Below, in pieces: positions 21,023 to 32,939 of a DNA stretch of 64,000 nucleotides. The notes under the pieces are model-generated. The model had not been told where the DNA came from, searched no databases, and was given only the letters and a program-made list of their open reading frames with translations. Origin of the DNA: Oikopleura dioica (taxonomy: Eukaryota; Chordata; Appendicularia; Copelata; Oikopleuridae); contig OU015569.1 of NCBI GenBank assembly GCA_907165135.1, positions 6,324,001-6,388,000 on the forward strand, given 5' to 3'. Numbering within the stretch: the first letter of the stretch is position 1; every line of letters begins with the position of its first letter. The translations under genes and the position numbers were made by a program.

Positions 21023-21253
21023 TGTGAGGTCTAAGTGCTTAAGTCGGTTAGAGATCTGATCAGGATCTCGCGCCGCGCTCTTCTCTGCCACTTTTACTCA
21101 CTGCTTCAGTCCGCGCACAGTAAAAGTGCAGAATACACGCTTTTTCGGAAACTACCTTTCCTCGTGTTTTATTGAAGATACAGTAGAGGCTACGACTAGC
21201 TGCAAGAGAACCGTCTAGTATAGAGAGCATACAGCAGTACTTAGACGCTTACA
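21023..21253 (+). repeat. Right LTR (231 bp)
   Basis: Appears identical over its length to the left LTR, starts TGTGAGG and ends TTACA. It is followed directly by the AATAG duplication. Confidence 0.95.
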
Positions 21254-21258
21254 AATAG
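21254..21258. repeat. Target-site duplication, right copy (AATAG)
   Basis: Matches 14630-14634 exactly and abuts the right LTR. Confidence 0.9.
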
Positions 21259-22590
21259 CAATTTTAACTCGGCAATCTGAACTCTCTCTAAAGCTGGAAC
21301 GACCCTGGTTCCTCTCTATCGCGCTGTGAGGTGAGTGGCTGGTCATTTCCATGTCCAAATTTATAATTCGCGAATTCGCTGCACTCGTGGCTTATTCACC
21401 AAATTACAAACAACTGCCAAATTCAGCTAATTAAAAAATTACTCGTGCGCGCAACTTGAAACACTTAAACTTCAGCAACCAAGTCGGTGGACGGGGAAAC
21501 TCCTTCCTACAAATATGCGACGGCGCCACCAACTTTCAATGCCCAGGTTTAATGATTTATCCTCTGATCATCCTGACTAATAATCCTTTAGACGAGTGGG
21601 ATTGTCAATAACACAGTTGAAAGCAGTTCTTTGCGCTTTTTAATAAACTTCTCAACGCGCGTTCTAAAATTCTCGAGTCTGAAAAAGATAGACTTCAGCC
21701 TCGCCGTGCGAAAATATTTCTTTAGCTCTGGCGAGAGAGCCCGCATCAAAAACCCCCTTAAGATTTGAACTTCTCGGTAAATACGTTACGTGGCCACGGG
21801 CTGATCTCCAAGATTTTATAATGGTCAGAATAAAAATCGACAAAACCGTTCGAAGAACGCCGAAAATTGGCGTCGACACCCTTAAGTTAATAACTCTTGA
21901 AATACACTTATACGTCGATCACTCTTACTTTTCCACGCGATAGTCAATTTTATCTTAATTCCCTTTCTACCATATGTGCGCAGCACCTTATCTTAAGAAA
22001 CAGTTTCTAAAAAACACAACAGAAATTTAAAATGCGCTTTACAAACATGCCACGCCATAACAGGTAAATTATCGAATCTCAACGCGAATTGAGTTTGTTC
22101 GAACTTGAACCGATTAAGCTAGTTTAGCATCTTTAGATGGAGCAACTTGCTTCTCTTGACGATTTAAAAAAAAAGAACATTGCAACGTTGTTTCTTTCAC
22201 CGACATTTTTGTGGAATGCTTCTATGTTAATAAGGGAGATCTTATCGTTAGGTCCCCTGAAACCCTGAATTTTGGTTATATAATTTGTTAAACGCTCGTT
22301 TCAATCATTTATTAGAGAGAAAATATGCTCCGGATAACAAGACGGAAATGGAGTCCAGTCAATTGTGGTCGCGACTAGACATTTTCAAGTGCATGTTTCG
22401 TTCCTACGTGGCTGCTTAAGAATTTCATTTGCTAATCATTTTCTCCTTCGCCAGAAAAAGTAATCAACGTGAGAGAAACTAACTGACAACTATGCGCCTT
22501 GATTTTTCGATGCTCAAAATTTGTGTTAGAGCTCCTTTCCCACGTTCGAATCAGACGATTAAATGGTTCAACAGAGATTCTATATTTCTC
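21259..22590. other. Gap between retrotransposon and DEG/ENaC gene
   Basis: No gene recognised in 1.3 kb. A minus-strand frame at 21664-21879 starts with a hydrophobic stretch, but no family or flanking exon could be identified. This was originally continuous with the 3' flank of the type II membrane-protein gene. Confidence 0.35.
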
Positions 22591-25109
22591 TCATGCGATG
22601 CTTTCAACACTAGCTGCGATATTTCGGTCAGAACGAGATGGAAATATAAGTCGGAAAAAGTCACGGAGCAAAAGTGTCAGGAAGTCGACCATTCCAACGA
22701 AGGAGCTTTCGATGATCATAAACTATTGAGAATCCCTCAAAAAGTCAAGATTATGACCAAGTCCTAAAGGATATTCCCAACATGAGGCCAGCTGCACCGC
22801 CGATGTCCGACCAGAGCTTAGATAAATTTTGACGATTGCTAGCTCAAGTGACCGGGATTACCTGGGTCAGGGCGTAATCTGGCTGTTCCATCATAACTCG
22901 GTCGCCTTCTTCAATAAGATACATCATAAATGAACTTTGCGGTTTTTGCCTTGGATCCGCTGGTACATCTACCACATATCGACCATAGTGAATATTTGCC
23001 GTTTCAAAAGCCTATGAGCAAGAGATTGAGCAGCTGATTTTGTTAAATTACTTTCCTCGGATTCGCAGCAATCTTTCTCAAATTCCTCTTTGACTCTAGT
23101 TAGTAAGCGAAAACGGTAGTTAGATAAGACAAGCTAGGCTCATGCTTAGAATGTTAATTTTTGGAACTTTGCCTGGACAGTGGCATCCTTTGTACTCGAA
23201 TTCGGATATGATCGGCCCGGCGCAGACAGCATGTTCATGAAATGAACAAAGCCGGATGTCCTCCAACCCGTTTCGCGGGTTCGGGAAATAAAACGTCCGG
23301 CATTTACAGGTCTTCTTGATGTATTCCAAAAGACAGTCTTTAGGCGAGATTACATTTAGAAAATTAATATATGAGAGTTTGGTTTGTCTTTTTCAAGCTC
23401 ATTCTCGTGATTGCCGAAGAATAATTTGTAACCAAGCAATAAGGCACTGGGGTTTCGTATAACTTTCGAAATAAAATGACGTGTTTTCCAAATTTTGGGT
23501 ATGTTGATGTCTAGAAATATGAAAATGGCTCTCAAATACAGTTGTTTTTCGTACTTGATGCATGTCGAGTAGGGTTCGCCAAGCATAAAACGCGTCGTTC
23601 GGCGGATTGAAATGATTGGCACCAAGTGGGTATTTACATTTAAACTTTCAAAGTTCATCGATTCCCAACAGGGTCGGCCAAATTATTAGACTTGAAATGA
23701 AAAAATAACTGTCCACATTGTGGACTCCACAATCGTATAATATTGTTTGTCGGAACTTTTCCTGTAGCATGCATCTTGCGTCTGTTCGTGAACAGATGAC
23801 TAAAAAATAAGTGAAAATGATGGCTAAAAAGAACTAACATAGAATATGTTACATAGTATACTGTAGCTCCTTCCATGAACGCGCGCCAGCCACCAAGAAG
23901 ATCTGTTTGGTCTGTTTCGAATGTGATCGTGACGTAATACTAGAAACGGTCAATGAAAATAGACGAGCTTGACAATGAAAGAAGCACGAACCTGGCGGCC
24001 GATGGTCTCCCTGGAATTCGGTGGCGACCACGGAATGAATTGAAGACAATATCCAAAAATTGTTTTGATTAATTTCCATTTCTTGCGACAGTCTTGGCCT
24101 ATGTACAGGCAGCGCTTAATTCTTCAGAGGATAACGCCATCGTCACTCATAGCTCGAAAAAGAGAGATTAGAGGGTGGGTACTTAAAGAAGCGAGACTCT
24201 CTTCATGCATAAAATGCGCATCCCTTTCAAGTGCTTCAAAAATATGATGATGTAAAAAGTTTATATGTTTCCATTCATTTTATAGACTCTATAATATAGA
24301 GCATTTCCTGGCTGTAAGGAGGAGCGGTTCTCATCGCAAATTGGTGCATGTCGACGTCGATACTTTCCAGATGTTCGCCGACAGACGAATTAAAAGGCGC
24401 TCCATACAAATGTGAAATGTACGGCATGAGCTGCAAAATTTTCAATAAGGAACTTATCTGAAAATAAAACCTCTGGAAAGTACTTTCTCGTTCGCGCTTT
24501 GGAATGCATGTTGTTTGAGCAAATTGTAATTTTAGGGAGGAAAGAGATGTTTGCCAATTGCAACTCGTCCAGCTTCTTTCGGATCGCGGGTGACTTGACA
24601 AAAGATTCCAATTTTAAAATCGAAGGTTAAATAATTCTGCTGAACCTAATCAGATGGAAAGTTCATAAACGGGCGTTGCCTGCCTATCTCATTCGAGATT
24701 TCACATTATCGCAGGCCAATTTCTAGCTTCCCCTATTGTCCAGCGTTTATTCACTTTGTGAATAGTCCTCCGTTTAATGGTACCCTGTTCATTAGTGAAA
24801 AGACAGGGCAGAATGAAATCAAGAAAGACTATATCTATGAGAGGGATCTTATTCCTGGGAAATGTTAGAGACAAGTTTCAGAGAAGAAGGATATTTATTA
24901 TAGGTCGAGATATTCTGTTAACGAGCTCGAAATTTACATACCGTGAAAATTTTCCAATGAAATGTCAAAAATCAAAATCAAAATTGTGAACTCATAAAGT
25001 TTTTTATTGGAGCACGCGCCGAGGAGATATTATAAAACGAATAGCCCAGACCGAAGAAAACAACGATGAACCATAAAATCCGACGAGACAGGACGATCGA
25101 GGGAGTCAT
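22591..25109 (-). CDS. DEG/ENaC (acid-sensing/epithelial sodium channel family) subunit
   Basis: Sodium-selective trimeric channel subunit with two membrane segments and a large cysteine-rich extracellular domain. Reading down the minus strand: TM1 near 25090-25025 (RRILWFIVVFFGLGYSFYN); the post-TM1 motif LANISFLPKITICSNN near 24540; CRKKWKLIKTIFGYC near 24090; the YYVTITFET exon near 23940; RTTRFMLGEPYSTC near 23600; the finger/thumb exon with CKCRTFYFPNPRNG near 23310; a further exon AFETANIHYGRYVVDV near 23005. The pre-TM2 signature LWSDIGGAAGLMLGISF is near 22770, with the G-x-S selectivity-filter residues kept. TM2 then continues as MIIESSFVGMVDFL and the protein ends at 22591. The intron splitting TM2 (22765-22723) is not GT-AG. 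The start is uncertain: 25109 is the first in-frame ATG before TM1, but N-terminal exons up to 25440 are possible. Confidence 0.85.
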
Positions 25110-26099
25110 CAAAAACCTATCAATCGTGTTAAATGAATTTCAACATCATCAAGTTATCAAAATTCTCGACGACAAAAATCCATTATTCTCGAACGACGCG
25201 ATTCGATTGATAGTATGTTCAAGAAGACAGTCTGTCTTCCACTTGATAAAGCTCTAGTGCCAAAAATAGTACCCAAAACCGAGCGGCAGAAGTGGTGCAT
25301 AATCGTCGATCGAGTTTGATATTAATTTTTTCCATCTTCGAAATAAAGCATTTTTCGTTTGTCGCCGAAGGATACTTCGGTATTTCTGCTTCAATCTCGA
25401 CTGAAATGTTTGGATTAACAAAGGCTAAAGCAGGTAAGTCTTTTTTATGATCGCATGATCCTGCGGGGCGATTTCACGAGGTTCTTGAAGATTTTTTTTT
25501 TCAAATTGAACGGAGCAGAAAAATACTTACTAGGGAATCTCTTCTTCTCGCAGCTCTCATTTTATTCCTGAAAAGTCAAAAAAAAATATTACCTTGTGGC
25601 TAGCTAGCCAAAACCAAAAATTAATTCAATTTTACATCTTAATCTTACTGCATGTTCTCAAATAATTAACTTGGCGCCAACACGCCCCAAAATCATTGGA
25701 AGTGACTGTATCAATCAATCTTCCATGTTCTACTCGCTTCGAGGAAAAACATGTTATGTAATGCTAATTTTTCTATCTATCAGGCTATCGACTTCAGGAG
25801 GCGGACGCATCAATTTCCGCCGATATTATGACCTTTGTGATAAGAATCTAAGTAACTATTGGTCATATATACAGTATCGTAAAGCTTTTGATGATTACAG
25901 CGTTGACCTAATTGGCGTTTATCAATAACCGGAACGCTGTTTGGTACCCTCGACTAGATGGCGCTGTGTGGCACGCCCATTTGAGCTGGGCAGCGAGTCT
26001 GCGGAAATCAAATCAGTCGAATAGCTCTAGTTCGATAAGAAACTCGATCTTAAGACTGCCGGTATTTTCAAACAGCTGAGAGTCTAAAACCCCGACGCT
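25110..26099. other. Divergent intergenic region, DEG/ENaC to Rh channel
   Basis: About 1 kb between two divergent genes. It should hold both promoters and may hold an N-terminal DEG/ENaC exon at 25260-25435 on the minus strand. No separate gene recognised. Confidence 0.4.
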
Positions 26100-28290
26100 A
26101 TGTCCAAGTAAGTACCAAGTTGGTTACACAGAGATAACTGCCAAATCAAATGAATTACCAGCATAGTCGCAGAAAAGATCGTCACAACTAAAGTAATTTT
26201 GTAGAAACAAGGTCCAAGGCGTCCAGGCTCTTGCCGGATTTGGCCTAGAAGGCGCTGCCGTTATCAACGAAGAAGAGAAAAAACCAAAGCAATCGACTGT
26301 CGTCACTGTAAGCGCCACCAACCCAGCACAAGAAAATGCCTCCGAGAGTAAGCAAGTGATATCAATATCGTGTCTCACAGTTCTATTTAGTCAATCTGCG
26401 ACAGTCAAACTTCCTTCAACAGGCAGGCCTACAGCCATCTGACTACTTGGGTCGCTTCAAAGAGAACTCGTGGCAGTTTTGCTCTACGCTAGTCGTCTTC
26501 CAGATTATTTTCATCATTCTCTTCGCCATCTTCGTCGACTACGACTCCCATATTTACAAAGATAGCAAATACATTAGCAAACTAACTGCCGACCCAGCTT
26601 CTCAAGAGTACAAGGATGCCATCCAATTTTTCAAGGATGCTGACCACCACCTCGTTCGAGACTACGCCTGGTTCCAAGACGTTCACGTCATGATCATCGT
26701 CGGTTTCGGTTTTCTTATGACCTTCCTCAAGCGATACTCGTGGTCTTCACTCGGTTTCAACTTCCTCTTCTCCGCCTTTGCCATTCAATGGGGTATGCTT
26801 GTTCAGGGTTGGTTCTTCGAAACCTCCAAGCACCAAGTCAATATTGCCGCTTCTCACTGGGAAAATCTCAAGTCAATCCATATCAACATTCACGCAATGA
26901 TGGAAGCCGAGTTCTCTGCCGGTGTTTGCCTTATTTCTTTCGGTGCCGTCCTTGGTGTTGCCTCTCCAGTTCAGCTTCTTATTATGATTCTTTTCGAAAT
27001 GGTCTTTTACAAGGTAAATCACGCTTATGATTTCGTCTGAATTATTTTTCTTCACAGCTCAACGCATGGATTCTCCTCGACATCTACAACGTGGCTGATA
27101 TTGGTGGTTCCATGGTCATTCACGCTTTTGGTGCTTACTTTGGCCTTGCTGTCGCCCGATGCCTTTTCAAAAAGGGACACATTGACAACCCTGCTGAAGG
27201 TAACTAATCAATTAACGCCAGAGAGTCATCCTCAATTATCCTAGTACTTGCGTCATCTTTACTTTTAAAAACTTATATAACTCGGCTTATTTAAGGCGGT
27301 GAGTACCACTCTGATATCTTCTCTCTTGTCGGTACCGTCTTCCTCTGGATGTTCTGGCCTTCTTTCAACTCTATGCCCGGTGGTGATGACGATCCAGGCC
27401 GATACTTGGCCGTTATGAACACTTACCTCGCTCTTGCCGGTGCTTGCATGATGACCTACGCTACATCTATCTGGTGCACTCCCAATAGACGAATCACCAT
27501 GGAGCACGTTCAGAACGCCACTCTCGCCGGAGGTGTTGCTATGGGTTCTGCTGCTTCTATGCCTGTCACTCCCTTCGGAGCTATTATCATCGGTGCCATC
27601 GCTGGTATTCTCTCTACATGCGGATACTCCTTTATTAAGGTACTATTTCATTCAATAAACAAAATAATTAATCATCGATAAGCCCGCCCTTGCTAACGCC
27701 ATCAACCTTCACGATACCTGCGGTGTTCACAATCTCCACGGTATGCCCGCTGTCATGGGTGCTATCGCTTCAGTTATCCGATGTGCCGCTGGATACTACA
27801 CCTCAGATCAGTAAGTTTATAATGAATATTACTCACTAGAATTTCAATAATGAAATTTCTTCCCATAATATTGACCGCGTATATTTCGGTATTTTAATCG
27901 CTCGGCAAGAAAGGCCGTAAACTTTACTTGGTTTATCAGCGACTACGCTTAGCTTTGAGTTTTAAATCTGGGTTAGGCGGCTGATTTTTATTGCTTTTCT
28001 CGTTAATCTAACAAGACAATTAAGTTTAAGCGATAGCCAAAACGCTATTTCTTACGCTTATTTGATGATTTTGTACCGTGATTTACCATGTTTTTAGTGC
28101 CAGCGGAACAGAAATGGCCAACTTCCAGCTCGCTGGTCTTGCTACAACTCTTGGTATCTCACTGGTTGGTGGCACTATCACAGGCTTCATGATGAACATT
28201 CCTCTGTGGGAACAGCTCGAACTCGAGGAGTACTTCGAAGACGGCAAATACTGGGAGATGGAAGTCTACCAGGTTCCCCAAGAGGAATAA
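26100..28290 (+). CDS. Rh-type ammonium channel 1
   Basis: Rh glycoproteins are trimeric membrane channels for ammonia/ammonium. Seven exons join through GT-AG introns: 26100-26107, 26205-26347, 26427-27013, 27058-27199, 27296-27639, 27683-27810, 28098-28290. Diagnostic segments are [57 protein letters not shown] (with the pore histidine) and [10 protein letters not shown]. The second pore histidine region is VHNLHGMPAVMGAI. A distinctive N-terminal extension of about 55 residues (GFGLEGAAVINEEEKK...) precedes TM1. The C-terminus ends in acidic [16 protein letters not shown]. The second Rh gene at 32.9-35.0 kb shares this architecture, including the [10 protein letters not shown] ending, so the two are paralogues. 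Argininosuccinate lyase lies between them. Confidence 0.95.
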
Positions 28291-29544
28291 GTTATTACTA
28301 TAAAGCCACTCTGTTCGCAAATTGGAAAGAATTTCCGAAGAACGCACTCAAAAATATCAACCATCATCAGCAAATCTTCAATTCAGAACTCTCTTTTTAT
28401 TTTAAGTATCTAGCATAAACACATTTCTTTTCGCTCTTTCCTCAGTGTTCCTTTCTCATGTTTTAAGAACCAGAGACTGTCCTTCTCTACTTTTCACGGT
28501 AATTTGATATAATTTCTGATTCCCTTACTTTCCTCTTTATCGTATTTTAATCTAAACCAATCACGTTGGCAGAACAAGTACCTTCGATGGGTGGAGTACG
28601 GGCGCAAACTTTCCCGATTTTGGCCCGGTCGGGAAAAATTTGTAACGGGCCAAAACTCGACAAAGTTTGCCCGACCGAGCTAAGTCCCACCTCCTGGAAT
28701 CATCGAAGATTCTCTTCTCTTTTAAAAAACACTCCTTTCTTGTGGATATTATACTTCTGTAAAACCTTCGCAACATTTTATAGTTACTTTTCTGATTTTC
28801 AAAAATTTTAGAGTTTTCAGCTTGTCACCACATTTTTGACTTGGCCCCGAAATCTCTTTTCGAGGGTGTTTTTTTTATTGACGAACACTTATTCATTATG
28901 TCTTGATACAATTGTCTGATAAAGACCCTGTGACAACTTATAATATATATGAGTATGAATAAATATTCAAAAAAAAGATGTTCTCTTCACCAAGGAGTCT
29001 CATATTACGACATATTACGACGGGGCATTCCAAAAGAGATTTTCCTAATTGTCAGCTTCATTATTGAGTAGCCGCTGACACTCGTATTTTCGGTCACATT
29101 TGCTCTGTTAGTCAGAAAAAGATTATGCGTCTGAGATAAAATTTGAGATGTATTTGGATGTGCGAGAGACTTACAGTATTACTATTGTATGCAATAAAGG
29201 ACTCTACGCTCAAATCAATCTCTATTTAATGGAAACTAGTTTGATCTATTCTAAGATTATGAGCAAAAACAGTTACGGATTGTTCGGATGATCCAACCTT
29301 GGATCCTATCTCAGGTAGTTCGGTGGATTTCATTTTTCGTAAAAATTAAAGCGACCTAAACATCGATAACGGAAATTGACGCTAGTAAAAATGCCAAGAA
29401 ATCAGCCGCTGAAGCTATAAACCAAAAATATAAAATCCATTGTTGAAACTAAACTTGAACTCGCAGGTTTCACCTCTCTCAGACAAAGTAACTCTTCAAT
29501 ACAAACCCAAGAGCGTATCCTCCTTTTTTTACGCTTCTAATTAC
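28291..29544. other. Gap after Rh channel 1
   Basis: About 1.25 kb holding a palindromic mini-element (28580-28707) and otherwise AT-rich sequence with no recognised gene. Confidence 0.4.
28580..28707. repeat. Palindromic hairpin, MITE-like
   Basis: Outer arms CTTCGATG and CATCGAAG, middle arms around GGGCGCAAACTTT / AAAGTTTGCCCG, and an inner pair TTTTGGCCCG / CGGGCCAAAA enclose a loop of about 16 bases. The roughly 128-bp unit could fold into one long imperfect hairpin. A short MITE is likely; a structured RNA or gene-end hairpin is the alternative. Confidence 0.55.
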
Positions 29545-29875
29545 ATGTCAGCTCAGAACGAAGAAAATTTATCTTATTGAAACTCATTCAATAAAAAGCG
29601 AAATTTCTTTGTATAGTTGTGGGAGTGCCCTGGGCGGCTGGATGGCTATCAATGTCTTTTATGCTGTGGGGTTAAAGAATTTCAATTCGAAATCAGCAAG
29701 TGAACTTTATTGAAACTTAGTTTTTGTGGCTGGTGTGCCCTGGGTGGTGATCATTGTCTTCCTTCTCTGTCAATGCCGGAAGAATAAGCCGATGGACGAA
29801 CTTGATGAACATTATAAGGAACGTTTACTGAATTCTTACTTGATTGACTTTGAAAAAAGACAGCATACTCAATAG
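29545..29875 (+). CDS. Short membrane protein with duplicated VPW segment
   Basis: Family unknown. Exon 1 (29545-29578) encodes MSAQNEENLSY, exon 2 (29617-29670) FVGVPWAAGWLSMSFMLW, and exon 3 (29721-29875) VFVAGVPWVVIIVFLLC followed by a charged tail ending EKRQHTQ. The total is about 80 residues. The two hydrophobic segments share the motif V-x0-1-G-V-P-W and similar DNA just after the splice acceptor, so exon 2 and the start of exon 3 look like a tandem duplication. Intron 2 (50 bp) is GT-AG. Intron 1 (38 bp) would be GA-AG, since no GT keeps the frame. The two segments could both be spliced in, forming a hairpin, or be alternatives. The AGVPW motif also begins small mitochondrial proteins such as BRAWNIN/UQCC6, but the rest does not match convincingly. 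Confidence 0.45.
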
Positions 29876-29999
29876 AGGTCAGGTTTCATTTTTTACCGGG
29901 CACGGCATATCTGAAGGAACGGATTTGATTTTGTTTTTCTTTATTTATTTTAACATAAATCGAAATCCACAAAAGTGGACGTGTGGGGACATGAATTGT

Positions 30000-32601
30000 T
30001 TAAAGCTGTGACCGAGTGATTTCATTTTGGGAATATGAGTCGACGAGTCTTCTTATTTCTGCAATGTCTTTTCTTGTTGCCTCGGGAGCAGTTCCGCCTA
30101 TGCTTGTGTACTGCTCAATTGATCGTCTCTTATCTGATAGAAGTTCAACCACTCCTGAATAAATCATCCTTACAACTAATGCTCTTGAAACTGTATGCTT
30201 CGTTTAATAATAATGATTTTAGTGATAGAAAATTGGACCAAGAGGGACTTCAGATTTCAATAACTTATGATTGATCGTCCTTCAAGAAATTCTTTGGCAT
30301 GTTGTACCTGAACCATCGCCAAAGATGGGATTTAGTGCGGCTATTTCTTCCGCTGGTAATTGATCGATCACGGTGTTCTTGTTTTCAGCCAGGGCGACTA
30401 CTTCGCCAGCGATCTCGTGCGACACGCGGAAAGGAAGTCCCTGAAGAAGAAAAGCAGTTATGTAAGCTGCAATGCTCGATTGCTTGGTTTTCACAAACGA
30501 TCCATTAATCAAGATTGGCTTACCTGGCGCACACAAAAATAGGCAATGTCTTCGATGGAATTTTTACAACTTGTAAAATAAAGCTAGCGAAGAAACGGTC
30601 AATAGTAAATAAATCTGACGAAATAGAAGCAATGTAAAAACAATTTCCTGTGGCAAGCATTTCGGGAGAGAGTGACTTGGAAAGAGCACTTTTGTTCGGT
30701 TCCAAAGTATTTACGAGCCCTTTTTGGAGTTTTCATTTTGAAGTCTTAGGATTATTGCTGTTTGAAGAAGATTAGGAAACTCAGCTAAGGACAGCTGGAG
30801 AGCATCGTTGAATTCCTCGAAAGAGGAAAACATCGCCGATTTGTCTTCTTGGAGATCCTTGTTGTATCCACTCGGCAAATTCTTAATTTGTTAAGTTTCC
30901 TGTAAAGTACGCTCGTCGGTACTTTGATCGTAGAAAGCATTCCCGTAAGCCTTCCAATCGAAGTGCCGGCCTTGCCTCTTATGAGCTCTAGCGCGTCGGG
31001 ATTCTGCTTTTGCGGCATCAGACTCGATCCGGTGCAAAACTCTTGTCCGATCTTGACGAAGTTAAAATTCGGAGAGCTCATTTCAGTTTTCGAAATCCAA
31101 TAAACAAGACAACTTATTGTTAAAAAAACCGTTCCAAAAAATAATCAGATCCTCGCAAAATCGTGACAAGACGGTAAAACCGCTGCTGATGCAAAATAGG
31201 AAGTCGACGATAGCTTCCCTTGAGCCAGAAGTGTGGATTGAATTCAATGTCGGGCCGAGCGGGAACTTCAGTTCTTTGGACAAAAATTCACGGTCAATGC
31301 CGAACGCATTACCAGCAATAGCGCCGGCCCCTTTTCTATTTGTCATTAAGGTTTTTCAAGAATCAGTTATTTTGAGAAATTGGACAAGTTCCTAATGGAC
31401 ACCATTGATGGCTCTCTATCAAATTGAATCTACGCAAAACGGAGCGAAGACCTTCAGCATGATTGACGAGCCAATGTCCGAAAGTAGTGACTTGAGCGGG
31501 CTATTTCTGGGAGTTCCTAATGTTTGACTAGAAAAAAAATGATGGGGAGAGACTCTTTCCTGAAAATGTGTGAACGATGGCATCATCACATCCAGATTTT
31601 CTTCTGCAAGTTGGAGGATAGCTTTTTGAGTTCTAAACAAAAATCGGGCGATGAAGTACACACCCCTATCGATCAAGTGCGTGTCCCATTGACCGTTATT
31701 TCGCTTCCTTTATGAGTTTAACTCGTAAAGGTTAACCTGCGCCGGATACGTGCTCGACATGATTAATGACCGAATGTTAATAGACGCCATCTGGGTTTTC
31801 TATCTGAGCCGTTTAGAGCTGTCCCAATCCTTTGATGAGCTTCCTTAGCCGGTGCTCAAGCTCACAGATGCTCTGTCTTTTTTCGAGTTCAATAAAAACA
31901 TTTTTATTAACTATTTCTTGGCAATAATTCATTCGTAACTCGTTTTCTAAGCCACAAGTGAACGTCTAGTTGGACCTGCTCGTTTCTACTCCTCCCGGTG
32001 TGCAGCTTCCCCGCTTGAAATTTTCAATGAAAATATAAACTAATTTTCCAAGTGCTTCTCTAGCTACTTCTTACCGATTCCTGTTCCAATAATTTCGCCG
32101 AGACGTCGTTCATTAGCAGTGTGGATATCCTCGTCGCCTTTTTTCAGAAGGAATTCTTCCGCCGCCCATTCTTAATCGAAGTTGAAATTTATTCTCACAA
32201 CAAGAGCGCATTCCAATTATTTTATGGAAGTAATCAACAATTCGATGGGAGTTCAAATTAGACAAGGATACGCCTCGATTGGGACAATAAAATACTTACT
32301 TCTGCGGACATCTTTATTATTCTATTTTAATAAAGCACCTGATGAAATTTTATCGAGTCCAGCATGAATCGCAACAAGCTCTTCGTTTGAGATGATTTTT
32401 AACTTCTCGAGGCCTGCCGCAAATACTTTGCTACCTTCCAAGTCCTCTTTCCACAATTTTTTGCAGAGATTAATTGACGCATTATATTTCTAAATGTATA
32501 GATATCTTTGGCGAACTTGCATGATTTCTTACCCAGAGCAACTCGTCAGGCGACTTTTCGAAGCGCCCTCCCCAAAGTATTTTCTCTTTTTCCTCGGACA
32601 T
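30000..32601 (-). CDS. ASL: Argininosuccinate lyase
   Basis: Splits argininosuccinate into arginine and fumarate in the urea/arginine cycle, as a cytosolic homotetramer of the fumarase superfamily. The start at 32601 reads [20 protein letters not shown], matching the family N-terminus. The signature loop [18 protein letters not shown] lies near 31030 and [14 protein letters not shown] follows near 30850. SPEMLAT near 30660, DIAYFCVRQ near 30555 and [12 protein letters not shown] near 30430 continue the C-terminal half. The last exon (about 30155-30000) gives [20 protein letters not shown]. At least ten short exons are needed; the introns I checked (near 30870-30920, 30155-30283) are GT-AG. 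It lies between two Rh ammonium-channel genes and shares orientation with the upstream one, separated by about 340 bp. Exons in 31100-32100 were not individually resolved. Confidence 0.92.
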
Positions 32602-32939
32602 TTTTTGGGTTCTTTAACTCAGTTGCTATTTTTTGAAATTTGACATTTTACGCGTGATTTTTACTAGGGGGTGGTTTCGATGACTATTTTTCTATTTAAT
32701 GGTGCGAAAAATCCCCTTTACAGATGTTTTCGCAAATATCCTGCCATTTCTTGATAAACTGCGAAGAAAGAAAATATGACATAAGCTATATCATATAACT
32801 TCATTAATTGTAATATTTTTATTAGAGCAAGTTTTTGCCCTCTTGTGAGGTAAATGCGCTTTTTGTAAGATTTGATTAAGAATATAAGCTCAACATTGTT
32901 AAACGTAATTCATAGAGAAACAGATCAAAAATTGCGGGT

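Larger units (their letters stand above)
14635..21253 (+). mobile_element. Full-length Ty3/gypsy LTR retrotransposon (Tor-like)
   Basis: The element is 6,619 bp, bounded by identical 231-bp direct LTRs and an AATAG target-site duplication. It carries gag, protease, reverse transcriptase, RNase H and integrase in that order, which is the Ty3/gypsy arrangement because integrase follows RNase H. A primer-binding site follows the left LTR. No envelope-like frame lies between integrase and the right LTR (20753-21022). By eye the LTRs show no difference, so insertion is recent. Pol is interrupted by one frame change inside the reverse transcriptase region at about 17588, so this copy may not be autonomous as read. 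Similarity to appendicularian Tor elements is inferred from host and family. Confidence 0.95.

Noticed and set aside
26740-27030. Open frame overlapping the Rh channel exon on the same strand
   Set aside because: It is a shadow in another frame of the conserved Rh coding sequence and shows no family motif.
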